Source of the DNA: JBEVJK01 sp963791325
GTDB lineage: Bacteria; Pseudomonadota; Alphaproteobacteria; Rhizobiales; Rhizobiaceae
Assembly (NCBI GenBank): GCA_963791325.1
Contig: CAWBRU010000018.1
Span: 124,001 to 188,000 of the forward strand
Reading direction: 5' to 3'
Length of the DNA: 64,000 nucleotides
In this document: positions 18,478-26,855 of the stretch, one piece after another
Layout of the letters: each line of letters starts with the position of its first letter
Position numbering within the stretch: position 1 is the first letter of the stretch
Made by a program: the position numbers and the translations under genes
Notes under the pieces: model-generated
Seen by the model: the letters and a program-made list of their open reading frames with translations, nothing else
The model's database searches: none
Told to the model about the DNA's origin: nothing

Positions 18478-19542
18478 ATGAAGAAATGGACTTTCGCGCT
18501 TGCGGCTGCGATGGCGGCGGCGCTTACCGCCTCGGCGCAGGCCCAGGACAAGCTCAAGGCCTGCTGGGTCTATGTCGGCCCGATCGGCGACTTCGGCTAT
18601 TCCTATCAGCATGATCAGGGCCGGCTTCAGGTCGAGAAGGCGCTCGGCGACAAGGTCGAGACCGCCTATCTCGAGAACGTCGCCGAAGGGCCGGATGCCG
18701 ATCGGGCGTTCGAGCGCCTGGCCCGCCAGGGCTGCAAGCTGGTCTTCGGCACCTCGTTCGGCTTCATGGACTCGATGGTCAAGGCGGCGGCGAAGTTCCC
18801 GAAAGTCAAATTCGAGCATGCCACCGGGTACAAGAAGTCGGACAACCTCGCCATCTACAATGCGCGCTTCTACGAGGGCCGCTACATCCTCGGCCAGATC
18901 GCGGCCAAGATGTCGAAGAGCGGCACCGCCGGCTACATCGTCTCCTTCCCGATCCCGGAAGTGGTGATGGGCATCAACTCCTTCATGCTGGGCGCCCAGT
19001 CGATCAATCCGGATTTCAAGGCGAAGATCGTCTGGGTGAACTCCTGGTTCGATCCGGGCAAAGAGGCCGACGCGGCCAAGGCGTTGTTCGACCAGGGCGC
19101 CGACATCGTCGTCCAGCACACCGATTCCACTGCTGCCCTGCAGGTCGCGGAGGAACGCGGCCTGCACGGCTTCGGCCAGTCCTCGGACATGATCAAGTTT
19201 GCGCCCAAGGCGCAGCTGACCTCGATCGTCGATGACTGGGGCCCCTATTATATCGAACGGGTCAAGGCGGCCATCGACGGGACCTGGAAATCGGCCGACA
19301 CCTGGGCGGGCATCAAGGATGGGGCGGTGCTGATGGCGCCCTACACCAACATGCCCGACGACGTGAAAAAGATGGCCGAGGAGACGCAGAAGAAGATCGC
19401 CGGCGGCTGGAATCCGTTCACCGGGCCGGTGTCCAAGCAGGATGGCAGTGAGTGGCTCAAGGACGGCCAGGTCGCCGACGACAAGACGCTGCTCGGCATG
19501 AATTTCTACGTCAAAGGCGTCGACGACAAGCTGCCGCAATAG
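18478..19542 (+). CDS. BMP family ABC transporter substrate-binding protein
   Basis: This 354-residue periplasmic protein of the BMP/PnrA (Med) family binds ligands, usually purine nucleosides, for the ABC importer encoded upstream. A cleavable signal peptide (FALAAAMAAALTASAQA) is followed by CWVYVGPIGDFGYSYQHDQG, which matches the family's glycine-aspartate-glycine ligand loop. Further on are LVFGTSFGFMDS and HATGYK. The ATG has AGAGGTGAAA upstream. As last gene of the operon it may be expressed more strongly; a GC hairpin follows 18 bases after the stop. Confidence 0.93.
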   Translation: MKKWTFALAAAMAAALTASAQAQDKLKACWVYVGPIGDFGYSYQHDQGRLQVEKALGDKVETAYLENVAEGPDADRAFERLARQGCKLVFGTSFGFMDSMVKAAAKFPKVKFEHATGYKKSDNLAIYNARFYEGRYILGQIAAKMSKSGTAGYIVSFPIPEVVMGINSFMLGAQSINPDFKAKIVWVNSWFDPGKEADAAKALFDQGADIVVQHTDSTAALQVAEERGLHGFGQSSDMIKFAPKAQLTSIVDDWGPYYIERVKAAIDGTWKSADTWAGIKDGAVLMAPYTNMPDDVKKMAEETQKKIAGGWNPFTGPVSKQDGSEWLKDGQVADDKTLLGMNFYVKGVDDKLPQ

Positions 19543-19560
19543 CGGCCCGCCGACAGGTCA

Positions 19561-19587
19561 GGGGCCGCCGCAGACGACGGCGGTCCC
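19561..19587 (+). terminator. GC-rich hairpin after the BMP operon
   Basis: GGGGCCGCCG pairs with CGGCGGTCCC over a 7-base loop, with one G-U pair. It lies just after the operon's last stop but lacks a T-tract, so it may be only an attenuating or mRNA-stabilising hairpin. Confidence 0.35.
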
Positions 19588-19731
19588 GGCTGCTCCTGCC
19601 GCCGACGGTCCGCGCTTGCCTGGTGGTCCATCCTGTGACAAGCAAGGCGCCGGCGAGCGACGCGGGCCCTCCGCAGGTCTTGACCTGACAGCGGCCGTTT
19701 GCGGGGTCTCGCCGAGAGGAGAGCCCGCGCC

Positions 19732-20370
19732 ATGCTCAAGTTCTATCACACCCCCTATTCGCGCTCTTCGAGCATTTTCTGGCTGCTTGAAGAGCTCGGC
19801 CAGCCCTACGAGATGGAGGTGCTGGACATCCGCGCGCCGGGCGGTGCCCCGGAAAGCTATCGCGACGTCCAGCCCAACAAGAAGGTTCCAGCGGTCGTCC
19901 ATGACGGCACCGTCATTACCGAGCGGGCAGCAATCACCATCTACCTTGCCGACGCCTTTCCCGAGGCCGGCTTGGCCCCATCGGCCGACGCTGCCGACCG
20001 CGCGCCCTATCTGACCATGCTGGTCTACTGCGATGCCGTGCTCGATCCGGCTGTCGCCGCCAAGGCGCAAGGCTTGAGCTACGGCAGCAACAACTACTCG
20101 TTCGGCCTGTTCGAGGATATGGTGCGCTACCTGGAGAAGATCCTGTCCGAGCGCCGCTTCGCTGCAGGCGATCGCTTTACGGCAGCCGATACCCAAATCG
20201 GCAGCGCGATCAACTTCACCATGAACATCGCCAAGGTGCTGCCCGAGCGGCCGGCTTTCACGGCCTACCTCGGCCGTGTGGTCGACCGGCCTGCCTATCG
20301 GAAGGTGGCGGCGCGCGACGCGGAACTGATCAAGACTGTGACGCCGCTGCCGCAATTCCAGCAGAAATAG
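19732..20370 (+). CDS. Glutathione S-transferase family protein
   Basis: This 212-residue cytosolic GST has an N-terminal thioredoxin-fold domain (residues 1-80). It includes FYHTPYSRSSSIFWLLEELG at the glutathione site, a cis-proline in KKVPAVVHDG and the ESRAI-like TERAAITIYLAD. The helical C-terminal domain shows ERRFAAGDRFTAADTQIG, with the N-capping box. The ATG follows GAGAGGAGAG. The substrate is not predictable. It converges with rimO. Confidence 0.92.
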   Translation: MLKFYHTPYSRSSSIFWLLEELGQPYEMEVLDIRAPGGAPESYRDVQPNKKVPAVVHDGTVITERAAITIYLADAFPEAGLAPSADAADRAPYLTMLVYCDAVLDPAVAAKAQGLSYGSNNYSFGLFEDMVRYLEKILSERRFAAGDRFTAADTQIGSAINFTMNIAKVLPERPAFTAYLGRVVDRPAYRKVAARDAELIKTVTPLPQFQQK

Positions 20371-20387
20371 GCACCGGGCGCACCCGA

Positions 20388-21701
20388 TCAGGCCGCCTTC
20401 CCGAACAGATCGTAGGCGTCCGAGCGATCGATCTTGACGCTGACAATGTCGCCGCTGCGCAGCGGCCGGCGAGCGCTGACATGGACGGCGCCGTCGATCT
20501 CGGGCGCATCGTATTTGCTGCGGCCCGTTGCCTGGGTGCCGGTCGCCTCGTCGATGATGACCGGCAGATGCCGGCCGACCTTGGCCCTGAGCTTCGCCGC
20601 GGAAATCTTCTGCTGGTGCGCCATGAACCGGTGCCAGCGGGCCTCCTTGACCTCTTCCGGCACTTCGGGCAGGCCGAGCAAATTGGCGCGCGCGCCTTTC
20701 ACCGGCTCGTATTTGAAGCAGCCGGCGCGGTCGATCTTGGCCTCGTCGAGCCAGTCGAGCAGCAGCGTGAAGTCGGCCTCCGTCTCGCCGGGAAAGCCGA
20801 CGATGAAGGTCGAGCGCACCGCCAGATCCGGACAGATGTCGCGCCAGCCGCGCAGGCGCTCGAGCGTCTTCTCATTGTGGGCTGGACGGCTCATGTTGCG
20901 CAGCACCGCAGGCGCGGCATGCTGGAACGGCACGTCGAGATAGGGCAGCACGTTGCCTTCGGCCATCAGCGGAATCACCTCGCCGACATGCGGATAGGGG
21001 TAGACATAATGGAGGCGCACCCACACACCCATGGCGCCCAACTCGCGGGCAAGGTCGCGGAACCTGCTTTCGACCGTCCGCTCGCGCCATTGGGCAGGCC
21101 GGTACCTGATGTCGACGCCGTAGGCGCTGGTATCCTGGGAGATCACCAGAATCTCCTTGACGCCGGCTTTGACCAGCCGCTCGGCCTCGCGTAGGACGTC
21201 CGGCAGCGGTCGCGACACCAGGTCGCCGCGCAGCTGCGGGATAATGCAGAAGCTGCAGCGATTGTTGCAACCCTCTGATATCTTGAGATAAGCATAGTGG
21301 CGGGGGGTCAGCCGCACGCCCTGTGGCGGAACCAGATCGAGGTACGGCCGGTGGGACGGCGGCGCCACCTGGTGCACGGCCGACATGACGCTTTCATAAG
21401 CCTGCGGGCCGGTGATCGCCAACACGTCTGGGTGCCGGTCGCGGATGATGTCAGGATCGGCACCCAGGCAGCCGGTAACGATCACCTTGCCGTTTTCCGA
21501 CAGCGCCCGGCCGATGGCGCTCAGGGACTCGTCGCGCGCGGAATCCAGAAAGCCGCAGGTGTTGACGACGACCAGATCCGCGCCGTCATGGTTGCGGGCA
21601 ATCTCATAGCCCTCGGCCCGCAACCGGGTGATGATCCGTTCCGAATCGACCAGCGCCTTCGGGCATCCGAGGCTGACGAAACTCACCCGAGGGGCGGACA
21701 T
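20388..21701 (-). CDS. rimO: RimO, ribosomal protein S12 methylthiotransferase
   Basis: This 437-residue radical-SAM enzyme adds a methylthio group to the conserved aspartate of ribosomal protein S12. The N-terminal UPF0004 domain has the three cysteines binding the auxiliary cluster (SLGCPKALVDSE, NTCGFLDSA, VTGCLGADP). The radical SAM motif CxxxCxxC is CNNRCSFC, and a TRAM domain ends the protein. The ATG at 21701 has AAGGAGA upstream; the longer open frame lacks similarity. Confidence 0.96.
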   Translation of the reverse strand: MSAPRVSFVSLGCPKALVDSERIITRLRAEGYEIARNHDGADLVVVNTCGFLDSARDESLSAIGRALSENGKVIVTGCLGADPDIIRDRHPDVLAITGPQAYESVMSAVHQVAPPSHRPYLDLVPPQGVRLTPRHYAYLKISEGCNNRCSFCIIPQLRGDLVSRPLPDVLREAERLVKAGVKEILVISQDTSAYGVDIRYRPAQWRERTVESRFRDLARELGAMGVWVRLHYVYPYPHVGEVIPLMAEGNVLPYLDVPFQHAAPAVLRNMSRPAHNEKTLERLRGWRDICPDLAVRSTFIVGFPGETEADFTLLLDWLDEAKIDRAGCFKYEPVKGARANLLGLPEVPEEVKEARWHRFMAHQQKISAAKLRAKVGRHLPVIIDEATGTQATGRSKYDAPEIDGAVHVSARRPLRSGDIVSVKIDRSDAYDLFGKAA

Positions 21702-21798
21702 TTTGGGTACGGTCTCCTTACGAGGCCCAGCGCGAGGCGGCGCCGTAGCACAATCCCGCCGAAATGCAAGCCGCCGCGCGGCCCGCACGGCCCGCACG

Positions 21799-22488
21799 TC
21801 AATGAGCGGCCGGGGCGGAGCCGAACCAGTCGCCAAGAAAGCCGAACCGATCCGGAAACTGGTCGACTGCGCCGTCGAGCAGCATTTTCAGCGCGACATA
21901 GAGGATCACCAGCAGGCCGACATAGGCGATCCAGCGGTAGCGGTGCAGCAGGCGCGCCACGAACGAGGCTGCGAAGCCCATCAGCGCGATCGACAGGCCG
22001 AGGCCGAGGATCAGCACCGTCGGATGTTCCTTGGCTGCGCCGGCCACCGCCAGGACATTGTCGAGGGACATCGACACGTCGGCGATGACGATCTGCCAAG
22101 CCGCCTGGGCGAAGGTCTTCTTCGCCGGCGAATCGGCCTGCCCATCCACCTGAGCGCCGCCCCGGGAAAGCGCTTCCGTGGCGCTGAGCTCGTCCTCATG
22201 ACTGACGCGCAGCTCCCGCCACATCTTCCAGCAGACCCAGAGGAGCAGCAGACCGCCGGCGATGAGAAGAATGGGGCCGATCTGCAGCAGCCGGGTGGTG
22301 ATCAGCGCAAATCCGATGCGCAGCACCGTAGCGGCGATGATGCCCACCAGGATGGCCTTGCGGCGCTGGCTGGACGGCAGACCGGCCGCGGCCAGCCCGA
22401 TGACGATCGCATTGTCGCCCGCCAGGACGAGATCGATCGCGATCACTTGCAACAGCGCCGAGAAACCCGCCGCGGTGAAAACTTCCAT
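21799..22488 (-). CDS. TerC/YjbE-family integral membrane protein
   Basis: This 229-residue protein of the TerC superfamily, YjbE-like subgroup, is thought to move metal ions such as manganese. About seven transmembrane segments are visible. The acidic membrane motifs AIDLVLAGDNAIVIG and IVIADVSMSLDNVLAVAG are conserved in the family. The central loop (about residues 95-130) is hydrophilic and alanine/serine-rich. The ATG at 22488 was chosen because the family signature begins directly after it. No yybP-ykoY riboswitch pattern was recognised in the 150 bases upstream. Confidence 0.88.
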   Translation of the reverse strand: MEVFTAAGFSALLQVIAIDLVLAGDNAIVIGLAAAGLPSSQRRKAILVGIIAATVLRIGFALITTRLLQIGPILLIAGGLLLLWVCWKMWRELRVSHEDELSATEALSRGGAQVDGQADSPAKKTFAQAAWQIVIADVSMSLDNVLAVAGAAKEHPTVLILGLGLSIALMGFAASFVARLLHRYRWIAYVGLLVILYVALKMLLDGAVDQFPDRFGFLGDWFGSAPAAH

Positions 22489-22651
22489 CGGTCGCCTTTT
22501 CTCAGGGCCGTGCTGGGCAACGCCGTAGCGTGCGCCGTCGCTGTCCGTCAAGCCCGTATCCAGGGCGCGCGATGGGTCGAAAAGGCGACAAAAACCAGCG
22601 GAACCATCGCCCATCGGACGGGTTTCGAATAGGTCGAGCATGGAGGATCAA

Positions 22652-23008
22652 ATGAAAGCTCTTCGAATGATGATCGTGTCCGGCGCGGCGCTCGCGCTTT
22701 CGGCCGGCGTCTCTCTCGCCGCGTGTCCGGACCAGAATACGGCGGCGATGGGCGACAAGACCAACGCCATTGCCAAGGATGGCACGCATGCGCCGCTCGA
22801 GACCACGAGCCCGGCCAGCTCCGGCGACCAGGCCTCCGCCGGCGGCAATGCCATCAAGAAGGACGGCCAGACGATGCCGCTGGCCAGCGGGGAAGGGGGA
22901 GGCGACAAGAACCTGGCAACCTCGCAGCAGGACGTCAACGCCCAGCAGAAGGGCGACAAGACGGCTGCAGCCCAGGCCGAGCCCCGGCACGAGACTTGCG
23001 CCGATTGA
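22652..23008 (+). CDS. Small secreted protein with internal repeat, unknown function
   Basis: This 118-residue protein was not recognised. A signal peptide (MIVSGAALALSAGVSLA) is followed directly by a cysteine. The mature part is polar, rich in Ala, Gly, Lys, Gln and Thr, and probably unstructured. It holds two imperfect copies of one motif, NAIAKDGTHAPLE and NAIKKDGQTMPLA. A second cysteine near the C-terminus could pair with the first. The ATG at 22652 is favoured over 22640 because GGAGG lies five bases before it. It is divergent from the TerC gene. Confidence 0.75.
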   Translation: MKALRMMIVSGAALALSAGVSLAACPDQNTAAMGDKTNAIAKDGTHAPLETTSPASSGDQASAGGNAIKKDGQTMPLASGEGGGDKNLATSQQDVNAQQKGDKTAAAQAEPRHETCAD

Positions 23009-23170
23009 TGCCGGCCGACGCATTTCGGATCGCATTGGGCGACGGCTGATCGCGGCAGCCGTCGCAGCAGGTTGGGGCGCCGATCGGCCGTTCCGCCAAT
23101 CACCACGTTCAATGATCGTGAAGGACCGGCGACAGCCTACGACTTGCCTGGAAGGGCGCTCGAAGCTTGA

Positions 23171-23356
23171 TCAGCCTTTCAGCCGGGAGACCTCGAGCTC
23201 GAGCTTCTCGCGATTGTTGCCATGCTTGAGAATCAGCTCGCGCGCCTGCTCCATGCTGATGCCGTAGCGTTCGGCAAAGTACTGCACCTCGTAGTCCTGC
23301 CCTGCCGCGATGCGGCTGCGGTCCCGCCCGTCGGTCTTGCCCTTGTCGTCAGCCAT
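23171..23356 (-). CDS. DUF3606 domain protein
   Basis: This 61-residue soluble protein matches the DUF3606 pattern: a DRSRIAAGQDYEVQYFAERY stretch followed by GISMEQARELILKHG. Such proteins are common small products in Rhizobiales with unknown role. The ATG at 23356 has AGGAGTG upstream. Confidence 0.85.
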   Translation of the reverse strand: MADDKGKTDGRDRSRIAAGQDYEVQYFAERYGISMEQARELILKHGNNREKLELEVSRLKG

Positions 23357-24133
23357 CGTCGCACTCCTGCTCAGCAGCATCAACATTCCCGACGCCGGTG
23401 TGGTTCCCGGGCCATTTTTTGAGCGCCGTCCACAGAAAAGCGCGTGGCGTTAACTTTTGTAAAAGCGCTGCCCCGCCGGTGGTGGGAGTGTTTCAGAGCG
23501 GGTCGCGATCAAAGCCCCACCCTCATCCCCATGCGGTCCGCTCAGTGCCCGCCGCCCTCCGCACCGGGCGGCGGGTTTGCGTCAGGGGGCATGCCACTGC
23601 CGAGACCTGGAGCGGAGGATCGGCGCTTCCAATTTGCGGTCCACCTGCAGCTTCGGATGGAACGCCGTTTTGGCGGTTCCCGGATTGCGCCAGGCGTTTC
23701 GATTGATCGCCGGATTGAGCGTATTCCCCCGCCGCCGGCCGGGCATTCGAACCCGCGAGCCGATGATCAGGCCGACGGGATGTGCCGCGACCGGCAGCGC
23801 TGCTCCGCGCAGACGCTCTCGTCCCTGTGTTCCCAGCAGAACCATTCGGGCCGACGGCTCCCCGGCACGCGCCAGCCGCCCCATCGCATGCACCCCAAAT
23901 GATGACAGCGAGGGTCGATCCGGCTTGCCCAACCCGGCCCTCGATCGAGTGTCGAACTCATGACCGCTCCCTTCATGTCGCGAGTTCAACTCGTTTTGTA
24001 GAAGTGCGCCCGCGCCCGGTATGTGAGTGGGGTCACACTTCCCGATCTCCGCGAGGGTGAAACCGGTCACAGACCGCATCTGCGGATCGCAGCAATATCG
24101 CCGCAAGATCAACGGCATTTCGGGGGAAATGCA
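23357..24133. other. Long intergenic region without a recognisable gene
   Basis: About 780 bases separate the DUF3606 gene and the small HTH-like gene. Several frames are open on both strands, but none has a good ribosome binding site plus recognisable protein features. The only defined element seen is a CRP-type palindrome at 24022-24037. The sequence could hold a decayed gene or a small RNA; nothing firmer can be said. Confidence 0.5.
24022..24037. promoter_or_regulatory. CRP-type site TGTGA-N6-TCACA, site 1
   Basis: A perfect match to the Crp-family consensus half-sites lies 97 bases before the ATG of the small HTH-like gene at 24134. It resembles sites 2 and 3 around the crp-like gene at 26 kb and is probably bound by that protein. 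Confidence 0.6.
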
Positions 24134-24418
24134 ATGCGCAACAGACGATACACGCGGTGGACCGACGAGGAGATCGCAAGGCTGCGCCTTCTGGCATCGA
24201 TGGGCCTGAGGGTGAAATCAATCGCCAGGGAGTTGCGGCGCGGTGCCGACGCTGTCCGCCGGGAGTCTCGGCGAAACGGCGTCAGGCTGAGAGAGCAGCG
24301 GCTGCTGCAACTCTGTCAAGCGGGTGGCCTGGTGACAAGTATCGCGGCGCGCACCCCGCTGTGCAGCTTCCATCCCATCCCGCAAGCGCCCGCGCATGCG
24401 GCGCTCGCCACTCAGTAA
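24134..24418 (+). CDS. Small basic protein with predicted helix-turn-helix
   Basis: This 94-residue protein is not assigned to a named family. Residues 1-45 read as a homeodomain/resolvase-like helix-turn-helix: WTDEEIARLRLLASMGLRVK followed by SIARELRRGADAVRRE. This resembles the small GcrA/SANT-like DNA-binding modules of alphaproteobacteria. The rest is low-complexity and may be disordered. The ATG follows GGGGGAAA. A CRP-type palindrome lies upstream, and a second small gene begins 11 bases after the stop. Confidence 0.7.
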   Translation: MRNRRYTRWTDEEIARLRLLASMGLRVKSIARELRRGADAVRRESRRNGVRLREQRLLQLCQAGGLVTSIAARTPLCSFHPIPQAPAHAALATQ

Positions 24419-24429
24419 GGAGAAGAGCG

Positions 24430-24618
24430 ATGGCCAAGATCCTCTTCCTCAAGCCCCGCCGGGCGGCGGCAGCCAAGCGGCCGACTTCGCTTGATGCGGA
24501 AATCATCTTCTTTCCCGGGGTTCGCTACGAGCCGCTGATCGACGGCGAGCCGCGTCCGAGAAGCACGGGCCGGCGCTGGAGCCTGCTTCCGCCCGGCGCG
24601 CTGCCCTTGCCGGGCTGA
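24430..24618 (+). CDS. Hypothetical 62-residue protein
   Basis: This short basic, proline-rich protein was not recognised. It has no signal peptide or membrane segment. Support comes from AAGGAG at good spacing before the ATG, the position 11 bases behind the HTH-like gene, and a strong intrinsic terminator 31 bases after the stop. Together these suggest a two-gene transcript. Confidence 0.6.
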   Translation: MAKILFLKPRRAAAAKRPTSLDAEIIFFPGVRYEPLIDGEPRPRSTGRRWSLLPPGALPLPG

Positions 24619-24980
24619 CATTCGCGCTTTCCGATTCCACAGCCTCGAGGCGGCGCCGACAGTTCGGCGCCGCTTTTTGCATGCCTCCGTTTGGTCCGAC
24701 CAGCGCCCGCCGGGGCGCGATCACCGCGCCCATTGAGCGATGGCCCTCCAATTCCAGCGACGGGTTTGCTCGCGTTGCAGCGGATGAGGCCGACGCCCCG
24801 GCGGCCGGGTTGCGGCATGCCGGTCCTGCCCGGCATTGCTGCACGGGCTGCCCGGCCGTCCAATCCAGGCCGGACTGCCAAGGCAGCAGGCTTTGCCCGC
24901 GGCCAATGCAAAAAGGAAAAGGACGGCTAGGCCCCCCGGCCAGCCGCCTTGAAAGCGAGTCTGATGTCGATCGATAGCTT
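24619..24980. other. Intergenic region with terminator
   Basis: These 362 bases contain the terminator at 24650-24678 and otherwise no recognisable gene, repeat or regulatory pattern. They lie between the + strand small genes and the 3' end of the LuxR-type gene. Confidence 0.5.
24650..24678 (+). terminator. Rho-independent terminator
   Basis: A perfect 10-bp stem (GCGGCGCCGA with TCGGCGCCGC) around the tetraloop CAGT is followed at once by TTTTT. This is the clearest intrinsic terminator in the window and ends the transcript of the two small genes upstream. Confidence 0.88.
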
Positions 24981-25769
24981 TCAGTTGGCGCTTTCGAACT
25001 GATGGTCGGGCCGCATCATGTCGTTGATGCGGTAGGCAACTTCGGTGCGGTTGGTGGCCTTTACCTTGCGCATGATGTTGCGGACGTGAACCTTGACCGT
25101 GCTCTCACACAGGTTGAGCTCATAGGCGATGATCTTGTTCGCCTTGCCGCGCCGTAAGGCGTCGACCACGCTCGCCTGGCGCGGCGTGAACATGCGTGAG
25201 ATGTCCTGCGGCGCCGCCGGAGAGGAGTCGGCGAGATGTTGGACGGCGCGCGCGCTGTTGGCCGGCACGAACACGCCGCCGGCGATTGCCAGACCGATGG
25301 CCGCGACGCAGACGCCGATGCCGACCGTGGTCGGGATATAGCCGCGGGCGCCGCACTCGAGCGCCTTCAGGATCTGGGAGATCTCGTCGCAGTCGGCGAG
25401 CAGGATCACCGGAACCGAGTTGTATTCCGAACAGATCCGGGTCAGTTCGTCGCGCATGTCCTGGTCGGTGATCCGCCGCCCGCCAATGTTCAACAGGATC
25501 GCCGAGAGCTGCGGGTGCAGATCTTCGACGCAGCGCCATTCCTGCATCGAGCCGAATGCAGCCACCTCCATGCGGATCCCCTGTCCGGCCAAGCTGCGGA
25601 CCAGACAGTCGCGGCCAAGGGCTCGGGGATCGAGCACGACCAGCGTGCTGTCCCAAGTGCGTTGATTTTCGATCTGATCGAGATCGGCGAAACAAGGCGG
25701 TGCGACGGTGCCCTCCATCCCGTTGCCCCGCCCGTCCTGGAATTGAGTCTGTCTCTGGTGAGTCGTCAT
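24981..25769 (-). CDS. LuxR/NarL-type regulator with degenerate receiver domain
   Basis: This 262-residue transcription factor has a receiver-like domain at about residues 40-150 and a C-terminal LuxR HTH at about 195-255 (FTPRQASVVDALRRGKANK followed by IIAYELNLCESTVKVHVRNI). The receiver looks unable to be phosphorylated in the usual way: the position of the acceptor aspartate reads ILLNIGG with Asn94, and the conserved lysine is missing in GYIPTT. A CRP-type palindrome lies 78 bases upstream of the start. The ATG has GAGG nearby. Target genes are unknown; similar regulators in rhizobia often affect surface polysaccharide or motility, which is only a guess here. Confidence 0.85.
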   Translation of the reverse strand: MTTHQRQTQFQDGRGNGMEGTVAPPCFADLDQIENQRTWDSTLVVLDPRALGRDCLVRSLAGQGIRMEVAAFGSMQEWRCVEDLHPQLSAILLNIGGRRITDQDMRDELTRICSEYNSVPVILLADCDEISQILKALECGARGYIPTTVGIGVCVAAIGLAIAGGVFVPANSARAVQHLADSSPAAPQDISRMFTPRQASVVDALRRGKANKIIAYELNLCESTVKVHVRNIMRKVKATNRTEVAYRINDMMRPDHQFESAN

Positions 25770-25846
25770 GTCGTACCTCGAAGCCTTGTTCGTTCGGCGC
25801 TACGATGCACCCGAGCGAGAGATTGCCTTCGGCTTCGCGCCGTGTA

Positions 25847-25862
25847 TGTGAGTAAGATTACA
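25847..25862. promoter_or_regulatory. CRP-type site TGTGA-N6-TTACA, site 2
   Basis: This near-consensus Crp-family palindrome (one mismatch in ten) lies in the promoter region of the LuxR-type gene and just downstream of the crp-like gene. An overlapping TGAGT-N8-ACTCA inverted repeat occupies the same place. Confidence 0.55.
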
Positions 25863-25984
25863 CTCAGAAGTCTACATGCGTTTGATTTTACCCTGCCTGT
25901 GAGAGAAGCAGCCGGAATGGGCGGCCGCGCGGCCGGCAATCGGCCGAGGAACGGCTGGGCCAGCGTCTTGCTCGGCCAGTGTCT

Positions 25985-26668
25985 TTAGGAGTGTTCGGCG
26001 ACCGCCATTTCGCGCAGCGCGCCGGGGTTGCGCACCTTGATGCCGCCGCGGCGGATCGAGATCAGCGATCGCGAGCGCCAGTCGTTGAGCATTTTGTTGA
26101 CCAACTCGCGGGTGGCGCCGAGGAACTCGGCGAGCTCCGACTGCGAGATCGACACCCAGCCTTCCTCGTCCGCCATGAAGCCGGAGAGGAAATTGAGCCG
26201 CTTGGCGAGCCGCGCCTCGATGCCGAGGAAGGCCTGGTCGCCCAGTTCGGCGCTTACCCAGCGCAGGCGCGCGCAAAGCAGCTCGATCATCGCGCGTGCC
26301 AACTGTGGGTTGGCTTCGATGCGTTCGAACAGGCGGTTGCGGCTGACCGAAACGAGCTCGCAGTCGGTCAGGCAGCTGGCGGTGGCGGTTCGCAAGCCCC
26401 CATCAAGCGCACCGATCTCACCGATCAGGCTCTGTCCCAGTTCCATGTTGGCCACCAGCTTGCGGCCGTCAGGAGAATAAATCGAGATCTCGATGGTGCC
26501 GCTGAGCACGCCGTAGACGCGGTCGGCGATATCGTCCTGGACGAAAAGATCCTGGCCCGCGGTGTGGCGTTCGACTTTGCAGCCGGCAAACAGGAAGTCG
26601 AACAGTTCGGGGCCCAGCTTGGCAAAGCGAGCCACCCGTCTCTCAACTTGTGGTTCTTGCGACCCCAT
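25985..26668 (-). CDS. Crp/Fnr family transcription regulator
   Basis: This 227-residue regulator has a cyclic-nucleotide-binding-fold sensor (about residues 20-135; GVLSGTIEISIYSPDGRK, GEIGALDGGLRTATA) and a C-terminal winged helix. The recognition helix TRELVNKML carries Arg187-Glu188, equivalent to the RE pair of E. coli CRP that reads TGTGA. This agrees with the TGTGA-N6-TCACA-like sites nearby. The cNMP phosphate-binding signature is only partly conserved, and the cysteines that would bind an Fnr-type FeS cluster are not arranged as in FNR, so the effector is unclear. The start could be GTG 26671 or ATG 26668. Confidence 0.92.
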   Translation of the reverse strand: MGSQEPQVERRVARFAKLGPELFDFLFAGCKVERHTAGQDLFVQDDIADRVYGVLSGTIEISIYSPDGRKLVANMELGQSLIGEIGALDGGLRTATASCLTDCELVSVSRNRLFERIEANPQLARAMIELLCARLRWVSAELGDQAFLGIEARLAKRLNFLSGFMADEEGWVSISQSELAEFLGATRELVNKMLNDWRSRSLISIRRGGIKVRNPGALREMAVAEHS

Positions 26669-26783
26669 CACCCGACCCGCAGGCTCTTGAGAGCTTATGA
26701 CGGGGTGTTTAGTTCAACATCGAGCACGGGCAAAGCCCTTTTTTCAACTTCACCCTTAGTGGCGCCGCGCGAAATGGCCGCTG

Positions 26784-26799
26784 GGTGACGTAGTTCACA
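26784..26799. promoter_or_regulatory. CRP-type site GGTGA-N6-TCACA, site 3
   Basis: A nine-of-ten match lies between the divergent crp-like gene and the small gene at 26856. It is placed to mediate autoregulation and control of the divergent transcript. Confidence 0.55.
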
Positions 26800-26855
26800 G
26801 TTGGCCGGCGGGCAATTGGCTAGGCTTGGGATCAAATACAACACGGGAGACCGCA

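Noticed and set aside
22489..22640. A yybP-ykoY manganese riboswitch before the TerC-family gene
   Set aside because: Such switches often precede these genes, but the conserved GGGGAGUAG and partner loops are not present in this stretch.
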